This document shows positions 34,185 to 40,537 of a stretch of DNA of 40,537 nt, in pieces (positions within the stretch are counted from its first letter, which is position 1; every line of letters begins with the position of its first letter). This DNA comes from Oligoflexales bacterium (lineage in GTDB: Bacteria > Bdellovibrionota_B > Oligoflexia > Oligoflexales > JAGOVF01). The DNA lies in NCBI GenBank assembly GCA_018060885.1, contig JAGOVF010000016.1:1-40537 (forward strand), in the 5' to 3' direction. The position numbers were made by a program, and so were the translations under genes. Under the pieces are notes generated by a model that saw only the letters and a list, made by a program, of their open reading frames with translations, was not told where the DNA came from and made no database searches.

Positions 34185-34880
34185 CTACGGTTGAACCGGA
34201 GCTTCAACTGGAACTTCGATGTAAGAAGGATCTTTTGCAAGAGTCGTTGGTCTTTTGTCAGCAGTCGTTGTGTCAAAATCTTGACTTGCTTCACCGATGT
34301 ATAAATAGCCAGCATCTACTTTGTAGATGTTGTATTCAGTTGCTGGTCCAGCAAGAGTTGGAACTGGGTAGCCTTGTACAGCGCCAGCAACAACAGTAAC
34401 GTACACGCAAGTTGCGCCAGTTACGTCTTTTGCGTCACCAATTGTCCAATCAGTGTATCCACAAAATTCCATGTCATTTAATTCGGTGATAAATGCTGCA
34501 TAGCCATCAAGAATTTGTTGAGCCTGGCCTTGAGTGTCTTTGCCATCTTTGATGTAGGTTTCTAAATAAGCTACAAGACCTTTATCAAACCAAGTCATTA
34601 AATGTTGGTTGTAAGTTTTGTCGATTGCGTTGTTGCCATTAACAGTAGATTCGCTATATGTGCCAATTAAAGTATTAGTCATTCCAGGAAAGCTGCATTG
34701 TGCGTCATCAAATTCTACTGAACCAACAGTAAAATTGCCCGCTTCATAAATTTCAAAACCTAGAAAAGAACCACCTTGTTGGACTGTTTGGCAGCCAGTT
34801 GACCAAATTTTTTCAATGTCCGAAGCCATAGCTGCGTTACTTAAAAATGCTGCAGTTACAATTGTTCCAAAAATTCTCAT
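34185..34880 (-). CDS. Secreted protein of unknown function, possible APCDD1/lipocalin-like barrel
   Basis: The 231-residue product has a signal peptide (MRIFGTIVTAAFLSNAAMA). The ATG at 34880 is 7 bases after AGGAGG; an in-frame TTG two codons upstream overlaps the site. The first part of the mature protein follows the pattern W-x3-C (IWSTGC), an aromatic beta strand, then D-x2-C (DDAQC) and GTYS, which is reminiscent of APCDD1-like beta barrels; this is by eye only. Four or more cysteines (Cys in STGC, AQCSF, EFCGY, ATCVY) may form disulfides. The C-terminus is Pro/Val-rich. It is monocistronic, with a strong terminator. Confidence 0.7.
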   Translation of the reverse strand: MRIFGTIVTAAFLSNAAMASDIEKIWSTGCQTVQQGGSFLGFEIYEAGNFTVGSVEFDDAQCSFPGMTNTLIGTYSESTVNGNNAIDKTYNQHLMTWFDKGLVAYLETYIKDGKDTQGQAQQILDGYAAFITELNDMEFCGYTDWTIGDAKDVTGATCVYVTVVAGAVQGYPVPTLAGPATEYNIYKVDAGYLYIGEASQDFDTTTADKRPTTLAKDPSYIEVPVEAPVQP

Positions 34881-34933
34881 TCCCAAACCTCCTCTAAATC
34901 GTTGATAAAAAACAAGTAAATAGCATATCTATC

Positions 34934-34961
34934 AATATACTAAAACTGGATGGACGGCCAA
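34934..34961 (-). promoter_or_regulatory. Candidate sigma-70-type promoter of the secreted-protein gene
   Basis: On the minus strand TTGGCC (34961-34956) and TATATT (34939-34934) are separated by 16 bases, about 54 bases upstream of the ATG. The -35 match is partial, so this is a weak call. Confidence 0.35.
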
Positions 34962-35038
34962 CTATATGTGCCAATATGAATGGCGTCAAGCAAGATTTAC
35001 AGTTTTCTAACAATTGCTTTATGGGCTTCCCAGCCTAG

Positions 35039-35090
35039 AGCCTCGCCGATTATCTAGCTTGTTAAGAAATGACTTAATATTCCCGAGGCT
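35039..35090 (+). promoter_or_regulatory. Two-tier leader hairpin before the DnaC-like gene
   Basis: AGCCTCG (35039-35045) pairs with CGAGGCT (35084-35090); inside, TTAAG (35062-35066) pairs with CTTAA (35073-35077). A TTTT stretch follows the outer stem, 44 bases before the start codon. It may be a terminator or a leader structure; no riboswitch class is recognised. Confidence 0.35.
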
Positions 35091-35134
35091 TTTGACTATG
35101 CTGATCCAACTTTGATTTTGGATTGGAAAAAGCC

Positions 35135-36040
35135 ATGGACGGATTACACAGCCGTTTTAAAAAAGGTATACATCAAGAAGATGCGGCGCTTGTGCCTAAT
35201 TTAACCTGCTCACTGGCTTATGCGCGGCCCTGCTGCCAAGGAAAGGGCTATGCATTTAAGACGGGAATAATGTTTGCGCAAGCAAATATTTGTGAATGCG
35301 TTTTGCAGTGCAAAAATTGCCGTGGCCGTTCGCTCAAGGTTGATGATTTTGGGCGGGCAAGAAATTGCGTCGAGCCCGCACCGCAGATGGTCACAAATTT
35401 ATATAACGAAGCAAAAGTTCCAACGCGCTATTTCAGTGCGTCTTTGCAAGGATTTTCCAATTATAGTGGCAATGGACGGGAAGTCCTGGGATTTGTGCAG
35501 AATTGGCTTGAGGCGAGCAAACAAAAACCTTTGCGTGGATTTATACTGAGCGGTGCAGTAGGAGTGGGTAAAACCTTTTTATTAGCCGCTTTGGTTAAGG
35601 CCTTAGTGATTCGGGGTTATTCAGCGGCTTTCGTAGACTTCTTTCAGCTTCTTGCCCGTTTACGCCAAGCCTATGCGGACGATAAGTCTGATGTCAGTTT
35701 ACTTCAACCGCTCTTAGAAGCTGATGTTCTTTTAATCGATGAACTTGGAAAAGGTAGAAACACCGAATGGGAACTGACGATACTCGACCAGTTAGTGATG
35801 GGGCGCTACAACGCCAATAGACCAATAATTGCTTCGACTAATTTTAGCCTAGAAGACAAGCCGATTCATTGGGATTTGAACAAACAGCTCGATGGTGACC
35901 AAGCAATGGGCTCTGGATTTCATGACCTACAATTCGGATTTTTGTCTCAAAGAGTTGGGCCAAGAATCTATTCTAGACTTCAAGAAATGTGCACGTTAGT
36001 TGAATTGCGCGGTGAAAATTTTCGGACTAAGTCATTATGA
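35135..36040 (+). CDS. DnaC/IstB-like AAA+ ATPase, putative helicase loader
   Basis: The 301-residue protein has an N-terminal cysteine-rich region with C25, CC at 33-34 (CCQGKGY) and ICECVLQCKNC at 52-62, likely zinc-binding. The AAA+ part has Walker A GAVGVGKT at 140-147, Walker B VLLIDELG at 198-205, sensor IIASTN at 231-236 and arginines at 277-281 that could be an Arg finger. This is the DnaC/DnaI/IstB class; members load the replicative helicase or assist IS21-type transposases, and as there is no IstA here, helicase loading is more likely. The ATG at 35135 is chosen over an in-frame TTG at 35123. The next gene overlaps by 4 bases. Confidence 0.8.
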   Translation: MDGLHSRFKKGIHQEDAALVPNLTCSLAYARPCCQGKGYAFKTGIMFAQANICECVLQCKNCRGRSLKVDDFGRARNCVEPAPQMVTNLYNEAKVPTRYFSASLQGFSNYSGNGREVLGFVQNWLEASKQKPLRGFILSGAVGVGKTFLLAALVKALVIRGYSAAFVDFFQLLARLRQAYADDKSDVSLLQPLLEADVLLIDELGKGRNTEWELTILDQLVMGRYNANRPIIASTNFSLEDKPIHWDLNKQLDGDQAMGSGFHDLQFGFLSQRVGPRIYSRLQEMCTLVELRGENFRTKSL

Positions 36041-36891
36041 AATGTAACAAATCTTGCAAGCTGATGCAGGCAGCAGTCACAGAGCAAGATGCTATGTTTA
36101 AACTTTCCTGGCTAAGTTTAGAGAAGAGTCAATTTAGCTTACATAAACAAAATATAGATTGCTGCAAAGGTGATTCCGGATATTTTGATGTTGACACTAA
36201 CGTATATGTACACTGTCCTTTGAATGCCAGATGGCAGGTATTACAAGTTCTTTTGGAAAAATCTAAAAAAAATAGTCCGGAACTTTCCTGGCTAAAAATT
36301 TGGAATCATCAGCAGTTATTAAGCACTTTGCCGACCCTTAAGAAAATCATTTACAGTTATGAAAAAAACAGAAGCGTCGTGATTGAATCTACAAGCTCAA
36401 GCAGTCTTATGTTGTTATTAGCAATAGAAGCAATCTGGCTTTATGGTTGTGATGCAGTCCTGATAGACTTTTCGTATGCCAAACGAGTGCAATCTTTTTA
36501 TCAAGAGTTAGACTACCTCACGGCGAATAAAGCTGACTGCCGACCAATTGTTATTCTGAGTCAGATTAAAAAGCTTTGGGATAGCCAAAATGCGACTGAC
36601 TTTGAGGGAATGCTATCTTTTTGTTATCAACATGGTTTTGTTGTGTGGGTCGAATTTGTCAATGAAGGGATTTCTCCGAGTGTAGCAAAGGTAGGTGCAA
36701 GTGATGCCAGGCGCTCAAAGCGCTTATTGGATAGGGTTGAGCAAATTCGTACAAATTCTTTTTACAATTGGCTAACTTCTTCGTGTCGGAGTCAGCTTTC
36801 TGAAATGACTGGTGAGGCCAAATATTTGAAAATTAGTGAAATGCGAACTCGATCAACAAATAAAGAAAATCAATTTTTGAAGGAAGTTTAA
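36037..36891 (+). CDS. Unknown protein, possible degenerate paralogue of the adjacent AAA+ ATPase
   Basis: The 284-residue product has no recognisable full domain. Its start overlaps the loader stop in ATGA. The region 112-156 (VVIESTSSSSLMLLLAIEAIWLYG ..., AVLIDF) lines up by eye with the Walker A region and following strand of its neighbour (FILSG..GKTFLLAALVKALVIRG, AAFVDF), but GKT is replaced by Ser/Leu, so ATP binding is unlikely. Later, RPIVILSQ and RRSKRLLDRV correspond in order to the sensor strand and Arg-rich end. Cysteines at the N-terminus (CNKSC) are unlike the neighbour's. It may be a regulatory partner of the loader. lysK begins one base after its stop. Confidence 0.65.
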   Translation: MKCNKSCKLMQAAVTEQDAMFKLSWLSLEKSQFSLHKQNIDCCKGDSGYFDVDTNVYVHCPLNARWQVLQVLLEKSKKNSPELSWLKIWNHQQLLSTLPTLKKIIYSYEKNRSVVIESTSSSSLMLLLAIEAIWLYGCDAVLIDFSYAKRVQSFYQELDYLTANKADCRPIVILSQIKKLWDSQNATDFEGMLSFCYQHGFVVWVEFVNEGISPSVAKVGASDARRSKRLLDRVEQIRTNSFYNWLTSSCRSQLSEMTGEAKYLKISEMRTRSTNKENQFLKEV

Positions 36892-36892
36892 T

Positions 36893-38500
36893 ATGGAAGA
36901 GTTACAAAAATCATCGCCATTGTCGCCCCTAACTCCACATTGGGCTGATCAAGCTGCTGTTCGCGTCATTGCACAAAAGGGCGAAAAGAATAGCTATACG
37001 GTAGCTAGCGGAATTACACCAAGTGGGGTTGTGCATTTTGGTAATTTTCGAGAAGTCATCACAGTCGACTTCGTAGCTCGCGCATTGCGTGCTCGTGGTA
37101 AAGAAGTTCGATTTATTTATAGCTGGGATAATTTTGATACTTTTCGTAAAGTTCCGAAAAACGTGCCAAATCCCGAGGCTTTTAAGCCCTATTTGCGGCG
37201 ACCGATTGCGCGTATACCTGATCCTTGGGGCCAGGAAAAAAGCTATGCTGCAAGTCGTATCAAGCTTTTCGAAAATGAATTGAAGAGGGTTGGAATTGCA
37301 CCTATCTACTTTTATCAAGAAGAAAAGTACGCAGCCGGTGAATATGCTGAAAATATTAGAAAGACCCTAGAAAATAAGGAAAAGATTGCCGAGATTCTCA
37401 ATCGATTTCGCAAAGAGCCTTTGGCGTCTGACTGGTTGCCCACGGCGATTTATTGTTCAAAATGCCAATCTGATAATACGACTGAGGAAAGATATTTGGG
37501 TGCTTGGGACTATTCTTATAAATGTGCCGAATGTGGCAATAGTGAAACAGTTGATATTCGCAAAAGCTCTAATATAAAACTGGCATGGCGTTGCGACTGG
37601 CCTATGCGCTGGAGCTATGAAAAGGTTGACTTTGAACCAGGTGGCAAAGACCATTCGAGTGAGGGCGGTTCGTACGACACCGCTAAGGACATAGTCAAAA
37701 TCGTCTGGCAGCAAGAGCCTCCAGTCTATTTGCAGTATGACTTTGTCTCTATCAAAGGTGGATCCGGCAAAATGTCCTCTTCTTCCGGAGAGCTCGTGAC
37801 ACTGAGCGAAGTTTTAGAAATTTACACACCACAAATGGTCCGTTGGATCTTTGCGGGTCAAAAACCAAATCGTGATTTCTCAATTGCTTTTGACGAAGAC
37901 GTTATAAAAACCTATGAAGAATTCGACAAGGCAGAGAAAGTTGCGCTTTCAGCACCGCCTGAAAAGTTGGGATCTTGGCCTGTCATTCGGCGAGCCTATG
38001 AATTATCAAATATTGAAGTGGATTTGCCAAAATCGCCACCTTTTCGACCAGCCTTTCGAGATTTGTGTAGTCGACTGCAAATTAGCGGCGGAGATATCAA
38101 TCGCGTCTTCGAACGCTTCTATAGTCATTTAAATCTGAGTGAAAGAGAGAAGAAAATTTTTGATCAGAGGGCTGTTTGTGCCTTGAATTGGCTGAACACC
38201 CATGCACCAGAACAGTTTCGCTACTCTTTGCGGAGAGAGAGAAAAATCTGTGCGGAAAATGAATTGCAGTTGAAGGCGCTACAATTATTAAAATCGATTG
38301 TTTCCGATCCGGGGTTTTCAAAAATGGAAACCGAACAACTGAATCAAGAAATCTATGATAGAATCATTAAAGGGATTCCAATAGATGCAAAAGATTTTTT
38401 CAAATCTGCTTATCAGACTTTAGTCGCGCGCGATCAGGGGCCACGTTTGCCGAGTTTTTTGAAGGAAATAGGTCAAAATAGGCTAATGGAGCTGTTATAA
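36893..38500 (+). CDS. lysK: Class I lysyl-tRNA synthetase LysK
   Basis: The 535-residue enzyme charges tRNA-Lys. It is the class I form, common in archaea, spirochaetes and some proteobacteria, instead of class II LysS. Features: HFGN at 48-51 (HIGH motif), zinc-type cysteines at 188, 191, 211 and 214, the FEPGGKDHSSEGGSYDTAK segment, KMSSS at 293-297, and a C-terminal helical anticodon-binding domain. AAGGAAG lies about 10 bases before the ATG at 36893. Upstream the unknown gene ends one base before it; downstream the LEA14-like gene begins right after its stop. No lysS is in the window. Confidence 0.97.
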   Translation: MEELQKSSPLSPLTPHWADQAAVRVIAQKGEKNSYTVASGITPSGVVHFGNFREVITVDFVARALRARGKEVRFIYSWDNFDTFRKVPKNVPNPEAFKPYLRRPIARIPDPWGQEKSYAASRIKLFENELKRVGIAPIYFYQEEKYAAGEYAENIRKTLENKEKIAEILNRFRKEPLASDWLPTAIYCSKCQSDNTTEERYLGAWDYSYKCAECGNSETVDIRKSSNIKLAWRCDWPMRWSYEKVDFEPGGKDHSSEGGSYDTAKDIVKIVWQQEPPVYLQYDFVSIKGGSGKMSSSSGELVTLSEVLEIYTPQMVRWIFAGQKPNRDFSIAFDEDVIKTYEEFDKAEKVALSAPPEKLGSWPVIRRAYELSNIEVDLPKSPPFRPAFRDLCSRLQISGGDINRVFERFYSHLNLSEREKKIFDQRAVCALNWLNTHAPEQFRYSLRRERKICAENELQLKALQLLKSIVSDPGFSKMETEQLNQEIYDRIIKGIPIDAKDFFKSAYQTLVARDQGPRLPSFLKEIGQNRLMELL

Positions 38501-38989
38501 TTGTTTAAGAACAAAATCTACTCTCTTATTTTTATGCTGCTTTTTTTAAGCGGGACTTTCTCGTGTCAATTTATTAAAGGTGTTTTTGGACTAACTCCGG
38601 AAAAGCCAAAAATTAAACTTGAATTAGTGAAACTAAAAAAAGTTTCTTTGGTGAAAGTTGAACTCGAAATTCAATTGAAGATTGAAAATCCAAATAGTTT
38701 TGATTTGACAATTAGTTCGATGGACTATCGCCTTGAAAATGATGCCAAGTTACTTGCATCCGGGCAGAATACGATTCCAATAAAATTGACTTCTCGCTCA
38801 TCAACAGCGGTCAATCTACCACTTAGCTTGGAAACGCAGCAGGCATTAAAAGTCATACAAGGCTACATATTAAATCAAATGACTTCAATTGCGGAAATTT
38901 ATGTCTCTGCAGTTGTAAAAACCACTGTGGCAACTTTTCCAATAGAATATTATGACAAAAAGCCATTTTCTGAATTGATAAAACGATAG
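38501..38989 (+). CDS. LEA14-like (LEA type 2) lipoprotein
   Basis: The 162-residue product begins with TTG right after the lysK stop, behind GGAG at 38488-38491. A hydrophobic N-terminus ends in GTFSC (Cys22), a relaxed lipobox. The remainder is a single beta sandwich of the LEA14/WHy type: LVKVELEIQLKIENPNSFDLTISSMDYRLENDAKLLASGQN is the family's N-P-N-x-F motif region. LEA14-like lipoproteins are common in Bdellovibrio-like and other proteobacteria, and functions are mostly unknown, with suggested roles in stress tolerance or envelope stability. It is probably cotranscribed with lysK. Confidence 0.85.
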   Translation: MFKNKIYSLIFMLLFLSGTFSCQFIKGVFGLTPEKPKIKLELVKLKKVSLVKVELEIQLKIENPNSFDLTISSMDYRLENDAKLLASGQNTIPIKLTSRSSTAVNLPLSLETQQALKVIQGYILNQMTSIAEIYVSAVVKTTVATFPIEYYDKKPFSELIKR

Positions 38990-39151
38990 TCCATCACTAA
39001 GAATGTCCGCAAATATTCGCGAACTTCGGTCATCTATAATACTTTCATTTAGAAAGCGTCGCTAAGGCCTGGTCCTCTGGCAGGCTATACAAGGCTTCAG
39101 CTATAGACTTAACGAAAATCAATTAAATGGGTGTAAAGGAGTAATTGCAAA

Positions 39152-40336
39152 TTAAGGCAAGGTCTCAACTTTTATATTGTCAAAGTGCTTGCTGCCCAAG
39201 CCATTTGTCCAAATGCCTACTGTTCCCATGCGAATACGATCGGCAGCTGCATCTACGCAATCAATCTGCCATTCTGTCGGCTGAGTAGTTCCACGGACCC
39301 AAATTTTAGCTTTAATGCGAGTTTCGGTACCTGTATCCGAAACTTCGATGATAACGCGGTACCAAGTATTTGCAGCAGGAATAACGCTACTGTTAGTAAC
39401 GCCACTTGTCATTGTCTTGCCGTTTGGATGTGGAACAATGTTAAAACTTCCAGAACCTAAACGACGTAGGCGGTAATATTTATCCTTGCTTTTATCGCTC
39501 GCAAGCGTGGCTGTGCCGTCGTATTTACTCAGAAAAGTTAATCCAATACCACCACCTACGTCGCTTATTCTCAGATCTGCGGTATAACGGTAGTTTTTCC
39601 ATGAGCTACTTGTAGGCGTCACCACATGTGAATGTATATTGTTTAAGGTGCTAGATGTTGCGAAATATTTAGCGGTACCTGCTGTTGCAGTGAGAAACAA
39701 AGAATTGTTTATTGTATTTGCATTTTCTAAGTCGGTATTTATCCAATAGAGTGGATTTAAATTTGGTTCATAGGACTCAAAATTTTCTGAATAGATGGTG
39801 AAGTCGACTTGCACAAAACTTGCTGTAATCGTTGTGGTTGCTGCGACGATAGTAAATTCGCCGCTAGCCTGAGTATTGACTAAATCTCCCGTAAATCCTA
39901 CGAAGCTCCACTGCGTGACAGGACTTGCTGTTAGGAGCAGAGTGTCTCCGATATAGTATTTGTCTTTTTGGGGAACTATGGAAACGCTACCTTGGCCAAT
40001 TATTGATATGTTCAAATGGCTTTCAACGGGTTGAGGTGTGTCGCCTGTTGGCGGCGGAATTTCGTCCGCTGGAGGCGGATCTTCATCTGCAGGGGGAGGG
40101 TCATCCGGCGTTGGGTCAGGAAGATCTTCAGGAGGTGGTAGATCTGGTAAATCTTTGGGAGGAGGAATTTTGGGGTCTTTTTCAGAATCTAAATCTTTTT
40201 CTTTTTGTTCTTCATTTAAGTTTTTTTCCGATCCAGTTACAAAAGTGTTTTGGGGCTTATCTGGTTGCGAGCAAGCTAGGGTGCCTAAGGCAAAAAATGT
40301 AATAGCGATTTTATATATCGTTTTCATGAGATTCAT
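39152..40336 (-). CDS. Lipoprotein with Pro/Asp-rich spacer, Flg_new-like and lectin-like domains
   Basis: The 394-residue product starts at the ATG at 40336 behind AAGG; an in-frame start at 40372 lacks a site. GTLAC gives lipid Cys22 in a relaxed lipobox. Residues ~25-105 are charged, then Pro/Asp-rich (PPPADEDPPPADE). Residues ~108-178 (NISIIGQGSVSIVP ... WSFVGFTGDL ... TTITASF) match the Flg_new/InlB B-repeat-like bacterial repeat. The rest (ENFESYEPNLNPLYW ... YRYTADLRISDVGGGIGLTF ... HFDNIKVETLP) is a jelly-roll concanavalin A-like domain as in glycan-binding lectins and family-16-like proteins. It probably binds carbohydrate at the cell surface. It is convergent with the LEA14-like gene. 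Confidence 0.8.
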   Translation of the reverse strand: MNLMKTIYKIAITFFALGTLACSQPDKPQNTFVTGSEKNLNEEQKEKDLDSEKDPKIPPPKDLPDLPPPEDLPDPTPDDPPPADEDPPPADEIPPPTGDTPQPVESHLNISIIGQGSVSIVPQKDKYYIGDTLLLTASPVTQWSFVGFTGDLVNTQASGEFTIVAATTTITASFVQVDFTIYSENFESYEPNLNPLYWINTDLENANTINNSLFLTATAGTAKYFATSSTLNNIHSHVVTPTSSSWKNYRYTADLRISDVGGGIGLTFLSKYDGTATLASDKSKDKYYRLRRLGSGSFNIVPHPNGKTMTSGVTNSSVIPAANTWYRVIIEVSDTGTETRIKAKIWVRGTTQPTEWQIDCVDAAADRIRMGTVGIWTNGLGSKHFDNIKVETLP

Positions 40337-40537
40337 ATCGGCCTTAGGCAGGGGAATATATAGCCGAAACAATAATGTTCTAATATAACTGCTAAATTTC
40401 TAATAAAATCACGAGTTGGTTCATTAGAAGTGTTACCAAGGATTGGAAAGGAAAATCAAATCGCTATGTTAGTTTAGGCTTGAAAAAGTGGCCTATCCAC
40501 CTGATTGTTTTAATAACAACAAAAAAACAATTAAACA

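Noticed and set aside
35135-36040. IstB of an IS21-type insertion sequence
   Set aside because: There is no IstA transposase or terminal inverted repeat nearby, and the gene is coupled to chromosomal genes including lysK.
38990-39151. Terminator between the convergent lipoprotein genes
   Set aside because: A GCCTG/CAGGC hairpin at about 39066-39085 exists, but no T tract follows on either strand.

Overview
Organism. The window is a chromosomal stretch of a low-to-moderate GC (about 40% by eye), diderm, flagellated bacterium. Evidence for the envelope is an outer-membrane beta-barrel gene, several lipoproteins, a YafK-type L,D-transpeptidase and cytochrome c modules outside the cytoplasm; evidence for motility is fliG. 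A class I lysyl-tRNA synthetase (lysK), RCC1-repeat surface proteins with paired cysteines, PA14 and lectin-like lipoproteins, a MYXO-CTERM-like protease tail and frequent TTG starts together suggest a predatory or delta-like lineage such as Bdellovibrionota/Oligoflexia. That placement is inference, not proof. I see no tRNA, rRNA, CRISPR array, insertion sequence or phage gene.

Layout. 1-3.5 kb: the 3' part of a very large surface protein (Ig-like modules, then 14 RCC1 repeats). 3.7-6.6 kb: a small lipoprotein, then a membrane-anchored deiminase in line with rimB and rimK. 6.8-9.5 kb: a beta-barrel protein, a TatD nuclease and a lipoprotein with two cytochrome c modules. 9.7-14.6 kb: a standalone fliG facing a two-gene leftward unit made of a FliF/FliG-like fusion membrane protein and an NFACT/RqcH-like protein; this is the most unusual locus here. 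14.9-18.5 kb: sensor histidine kinase, L,D-transpeptidase and an RluA-family pseudouridine synthase. 18.7-22.2 kb: sthA and a PA14 lipoprotein with a hairpin-T8 leader. 22.3-25.1 kb: a possible NodB-like protein and a secreted gluzincin protease with a sorting tail. 25.5-31.1 kb: a tight MBL hydrolase-glpK-FAD dehydrogenase unit meeting fhs tail to tail. 31.3-33.9 kb: pdxH, a TauE/SafE exporter, a methyltransferase and msrA. 33.9-34.1 kb: a 41-bp tandem repeat cluster. 34.2-40.3 kb: a secreted protein, a DnaC/IstB-like ATPase overlapping a gene that looks like its degenerate partner, lysK, an LEA14-like lipoprotein, and a lipoprotein with Pro/Asp-rich, Flg_new-like and lectin-like parts.

How the genes work together. 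Most are housekeeping or envelope functions with no single theme. Three gene groups suggest linked functions: deiminase-rimB-rimK (protein post-translational modification); fusion protein-NFACT beside fliG (a second, simplified motor/ring-type membrane platform); and the ATPase-pseudoATPase-lysK run (replication loader pair with a translation gene). The genome uses TTG starts often, and several starts below were moved to the codon that follows a good Shine-Dalgarno site or a terminator.
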